Origin: an uncultured Actinomyces sp.
GTDB taxonomy: Bacteria > Actinomycetota > Actinomycetes > Actinomycetales > Actinomycetaceae
Assembly (NCBI GenBank): GCA_915069725.1
Contig: CAJZFF010000107.1
Coordinates: forward strand, 1 to 6,444
DNA length: 6,444 bases
Direction: 5' to 3'
Of the stretch, positions 4,484 through 6,444 are shown piece after piece. The position numbers and the translations under genes are program-made. The notes beneath the pieces are model-generated. The model saw only the letters and a program-made list of their open reading frames with translations. It was not told the origin of the DNA and ran no database searches. Positions within the stretch are counted from its first letter, which is position 1. Each line of letters starts with the position of its first letter.

Positions 4484-5371
4484 TCAGGAGCGCTTCTGCC
4501 GCGATGAGCTCGTCGGGCGCTGCTGCTGGTACCCGGCAGCGGCCCGACGGCGCTTGTCGCGGGCGGCGCGCAGCCTGCTCCCGGCGACCTTGGCCGCATC
4601 GAGCAGCTGGCCGGAGCGCTTGGCGACACCCCAGCGGGTCACCAGGGACAGCTCCTCGGTGAAGATGCCCCCCGAGAGCTTGGACTGACCGGCCTCCCGC
4701 TCCAGGAAGGTGATCGGCATCTCCACGATGCGTCCGCCGATCTCGTCAACCAGCTTGGTCATGTTGACCTGGAACCCGTAGCCGAGAGCCTCGACCTTCC
4801 CGAGGTCCATGCGGCGCAGGATCGAGGCGCGGAACACCCGGAAGCCCGCGGTGGCGTCCTTGACGCGCAGCCCCAGCATGGCGTTGATGTAGAGGTTCCC
4901 GGCCTTGGACAGGGCCACGCGCTTGGCGTCCCAGCCCTCGGTGGCGCCGCCGGAGACCCACCGCGAGCCGATGACGAGGTCCGGCTCGTCGGCCATCTCG
5001 GCGCGCTGAATGAGCAGGGCCAGGTCCTCAGCGCGGTGGGAGCCGTCGGCATCCATCTCCACGATGAGCTCGTAGCCGGCGGCCAGTGCCCAGGAGAACC
5101 CGGCGAGGTAGGCCGGGCCCAGCCCGTTCTTCTCCGAGCGGTGCAGGACATGGATGTGGGAGTCCTCGTCGGCACGGGTGTCGGCGTAGTCGCCGGTGCC
5201 GTCGGGAGAACCGTCGTCGACGACGAGAATGTCCGCCTCAGGAGCGTGCTCGCGGACCCGGTCCAGTGCCGTGGGCAGGGACTCGATCTCGTTGTAGGTC
5301 GGGATGACGACGAGTGCCTTCACTTCTCTCTCCATGGTTGAGCTGCGTGGCACCAAGGCCACCTGAGACAC
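4484..5371 (-). CDS. ppm: polyprenol monophosphomannose synthase (GT2 family, soluble type)
   Basis: This family transfers mannose from GDP-mannose to polyprenyl phosphate, making the lipid-linked donor used by membrane mannosyltransferases for lipoglycans and glycoproteins; it acts at the cytoplasmic membrane surface. Counting from GTG 5371 (295 residues), the protein shows ALVVIPTYNE (19-28), VDDGSPDGT (51-59), the metal-binding EMDADGSH (105-112, DxD at 107-109), GSRWVSGG (135-142), DATAGFRVFR (172-181) and LEREAGQSKLSGG (223-235), the DPM1/Ppm set. There is no C-terminal membrane segment; the protein ends in a basic, Gln/Ser-rich tail (about 266-295). The start is uncertain. GTG 5371 lies 17 nt after the lnt stop with TATACC 6 nt upstream. 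ATG 5335 would drop 12 unconserved residues but has no SD. The gene is directly downstream of lnt, probably in one operon. Confidence 0.92.
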   Translation of the reverse strand: MSQVALVPRSSTMEREVKALVVIPTYNEIESLPTALDRVREHAPEADILVVDDGSPDGTGDYADTRADEDSHIHVLHRSEKNGLGPAYLAGFSWALAAGYELIVEMDADGSHRAEDLALLIQRAEMADEPDLVIGSRWVSGGATEGWDAKRVALSKAGNLYINAMLGLRVKDATAGFRVFRASILRRMDLGKVEALGYGFQVNMTKLVDEIGGRIVEMPITFLEREAGQSKLSGGIFTEELSLVTRWGVAKRSGQLLDAAKVAGSRLRAARDKRRRAAAGYQQQRPTSSSRQKRS

Positions 5372-5377
5372 CCTGAG

Positions 5378-5383
5378 GGTATA
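5378..5383 (-). promoter_or_regulatory. -10-like TATACC 6 nt before the ppm GTG start
   Basis: On the minus strand TATACC is followed by CTCAGG and then GTG 5371, in the 17-nt gap after the lnt stop. The spacing fits a secondary leaderless transcript for ppm inside the operon. The hexamer lacks the final T of the consensus and no -35 is evident. Confidence 0.25.
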
Positions 5384-5388
5384 TGAGA

Positions 5389-6444
5389 TCAGCGCCGACG
5401 CCGGTGAACCTGCGCCGCCGTCTTCCTGCGCAGGTGTGTCTGGTGCAGAATACCGATTCCGAGCAGCACACCCGCTCCGGCCAGGATGATGAGGCCGGGG
5501 ACGGGGCCGAGGCGGTCGGCGACGGTTTGTGAGCTGCGCAGCGGGACATCGGCCACGAGGCTCGCCTGAGTATAGGGTTGGGTGACCTGCTCGACCTCGC
5601 CGCGGGGATTGATGATCGCGGTGTAACCGACAGTGGAGGCCTGGATGACACTGCGGCCGTGGACCACTGCCTGGACGCGGCCCTGGGCGAGCTGCTGGGC
5701 GGCCTCGCCGGAGTCGAGGAAGGAGGCGTTGTTCGTCGGGATGATGATCGCCTGCCCGCCCTGTTTGACTCCGGTGCGCAGGGCGTCGTCGTAGGCGACC
5801 TCGAAACAGATGCCCATGGCGAAGGTGACGTCCCGGCCCTGGGTGACGGCCGGAACCGTCAAGGTGCTGGGGCCGGTGCCGGGCAGCATGTCGATGCCGA
5901 CCCGGTCGACCTGGGTGGTCAGGCGACGTACCAGGGAACGGGAGGGGATGTACTCCGCGAAGGGCACGGGCCGGTGCTTGCGGTAGTAAGGATGAGCCGT
6001 CTTGCCCGAGACGTCTCCGGGATTCCAGATGAGGACGTCGTTGTAGCGGATGTCGTCGACGACAGGAACCGCGCCCACGAGCACCGGTGCCTGGACCGCC
6101 TGGGCGGCCTCATCGACGATGGTCGCCGAGGCCGGGTAGTCGCGAGGGTCCAGGTCTGCGGAGTTCTCCGGCCAGATGACCATGTCGAGGTTGCCGGGGC
6201 CGACGTCGTCGGCCAGCTTCCTCGTGGCCTCAGCGTGGTTGCCAGTCACCTCCAGGGCCCGGTTGAAGGCGTCCTCGAAGTCCGTGGCGACGTTTCCCTG
6301 GACGGCTCCAACACGAACGGTTCCGTTCTCGGCTCGTGTATCCAGCGGCAGTAGCCGCGGTGCGACGAGCAGAGCCGCTGCGAGCGCTGCGCAGAGGAGG
6401 ACCGGCAGGGCACGGCGCTTATAGACGGATCGAGCCGCTTGAGC
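5389..6444 (-). CDS. lnt: apolipoprotein N-acyltransferase, C-terminal part; 5' end outside window
   Basis: The frame is open from the right window edge (6444) to TGA at 5391-5389, giving 351 visible residues. A GTG at 6249 is internal, because the domain begins before it. The visible part starts with the last helix of the N-terminal membrane domain (about 12-35, Ala/Leu-rich), then VRVGAVQGNV (43-52), the opening of the nitrilase-like catalytic domain. The Glu-Lys-Cys triad is visible: E93 in IWPEN, a Lys in YYRKHRPVPFAEYIP, and the Cys in GICFEV. PTNNASFLDSGEAAQQ and VQASTVGYTAIINPRGEV follow as in Lnt. A final hydrophobic segment (GLIILAGAGVLLGIGIL) and a basic tail (RRKTAAQVHRRRR) anchor the C terminus. 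Lnt N-acylates the diacylglyceryl-Cys of lipoproteins in the cytoplasmic membrane. Its pairing with ppm corresponds to the two-domain Lnt-Ppm1 fusion of M. tuberculosis; here the genes are separate. Confidence 0.95.
   Translation of the reverse strand, partial: AQAARSVYKRRALPVLLCAALAAALLVAPRLLPLDTRAENGTVRVGAVQGNVATDFEDAFNRALEVTGNHAEATRKLADDVGPGNLDMVIWPENSADLDPRDYPASATIVDEAAQAVQAPVLVGAVPVVDDIRYNDVLIWNPGDVSGKTAHPYYRKHRPVPFAEYIPSRSLVRRLTTQVDRVGIDMLPGTGPSTLTVPAVTQGRDVTFAMGICFEVAYDDALRTGVKQGGQAIIIPTNNASFLDSGEAAQQLAQGRVQAVVHGRSVIQASTVGYTAIINPRGEVEQVTQPYTQASLVADVPLRSSQTVADRLGPVPGLIILAGAGVLLGIGILHQTHLRRKTAAQVHRRRR

Noticed and set aside
5578..6354. Long plus-strand open frame (258 codons) opposite lnt
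   Set aside because: The Gly/Asp/Val-rich composition is typical of antisense shadow frames; lnt on the other strand has its full catalytic triad.

Overview
The window looks like a chromosomal segment of a high-GC actinobacterium, probably an Actinomyces/Schaalia-type organism. The evidence is the strong GC bias at third codon positions, an RbpA protein (found only in actinobacteria), and a polyprenol-phosphate-mannose synthase gene next to an apolipoprotein N-acyltransferase gene. The genus is an inference from overall protein style, not a database match.

Layout, left to right. Positions 1-1030 (+) hold the 3' end of a UvrA-like, drug-resistance-type ABC ATPase. A PAT-like GNAT acetyltransferase (1017-1565, +) overlaps it. 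A YCII-family protein (1588-1887, -) lies tail to tail with the GNAT gene and sits in a pocket of clearly lower GC. A uridine-kinase-like P-loop protein (1931-2662, +) is divergent from it. A 6-phosphofructokinase (2696-3817, -) converges on the kinase gene. A 300-bp divergent intergenic region (3818-4117) carries the densest regulatory-looking sequence in the window. It is followed by rbpA (4118-4477, +), then on the minus strand a polyprenol-monophosphomannose synthase (4484-5371) and the C-terminal part of Lnt (5389 to the window edge). The last two genes form a tight lnt-ppm operon that converges on rbpA with only 6 bp between stop codons.

How the genes relate. Lnt and Ppm act at the inner face or within the cytoplasmic membrane on lipoprotein N-acylation and on making the lipid-linked mannose donor. 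In Mycobacterium tuberculosis the same two activities are fused in one protein (Rv2051c, Ppm1) encoded next to rbpA (Rv2050), so the right-hand third is an ancestral gene neighbourhood with the domains split. The left-hand UvrA-like/GNAT pair looks like a small-molecule resistance module. The phosphofructokinase is a core glycolytic gene.

No CRISPR array, tRNA, rRNA, transposase or obvious new multi-gene system is visible. The most useful unusual signals are: a GGGAAC-N18-GTT SigR/SigH-type promoter candidate and a perfectly phased 3 x 11-bp repeat upstream of rbpA; -10-like hexamers placed 6-7 nt before three SD-less start codons, suggesting leaderless mRNAs; a Gly in place of the Mg-binding Asp in the phosphofructokinase nucleotide loop; and a cluster of the 7-mer GTCAGTG, including a 15-bp palindrome, around the start of the kinase gene.
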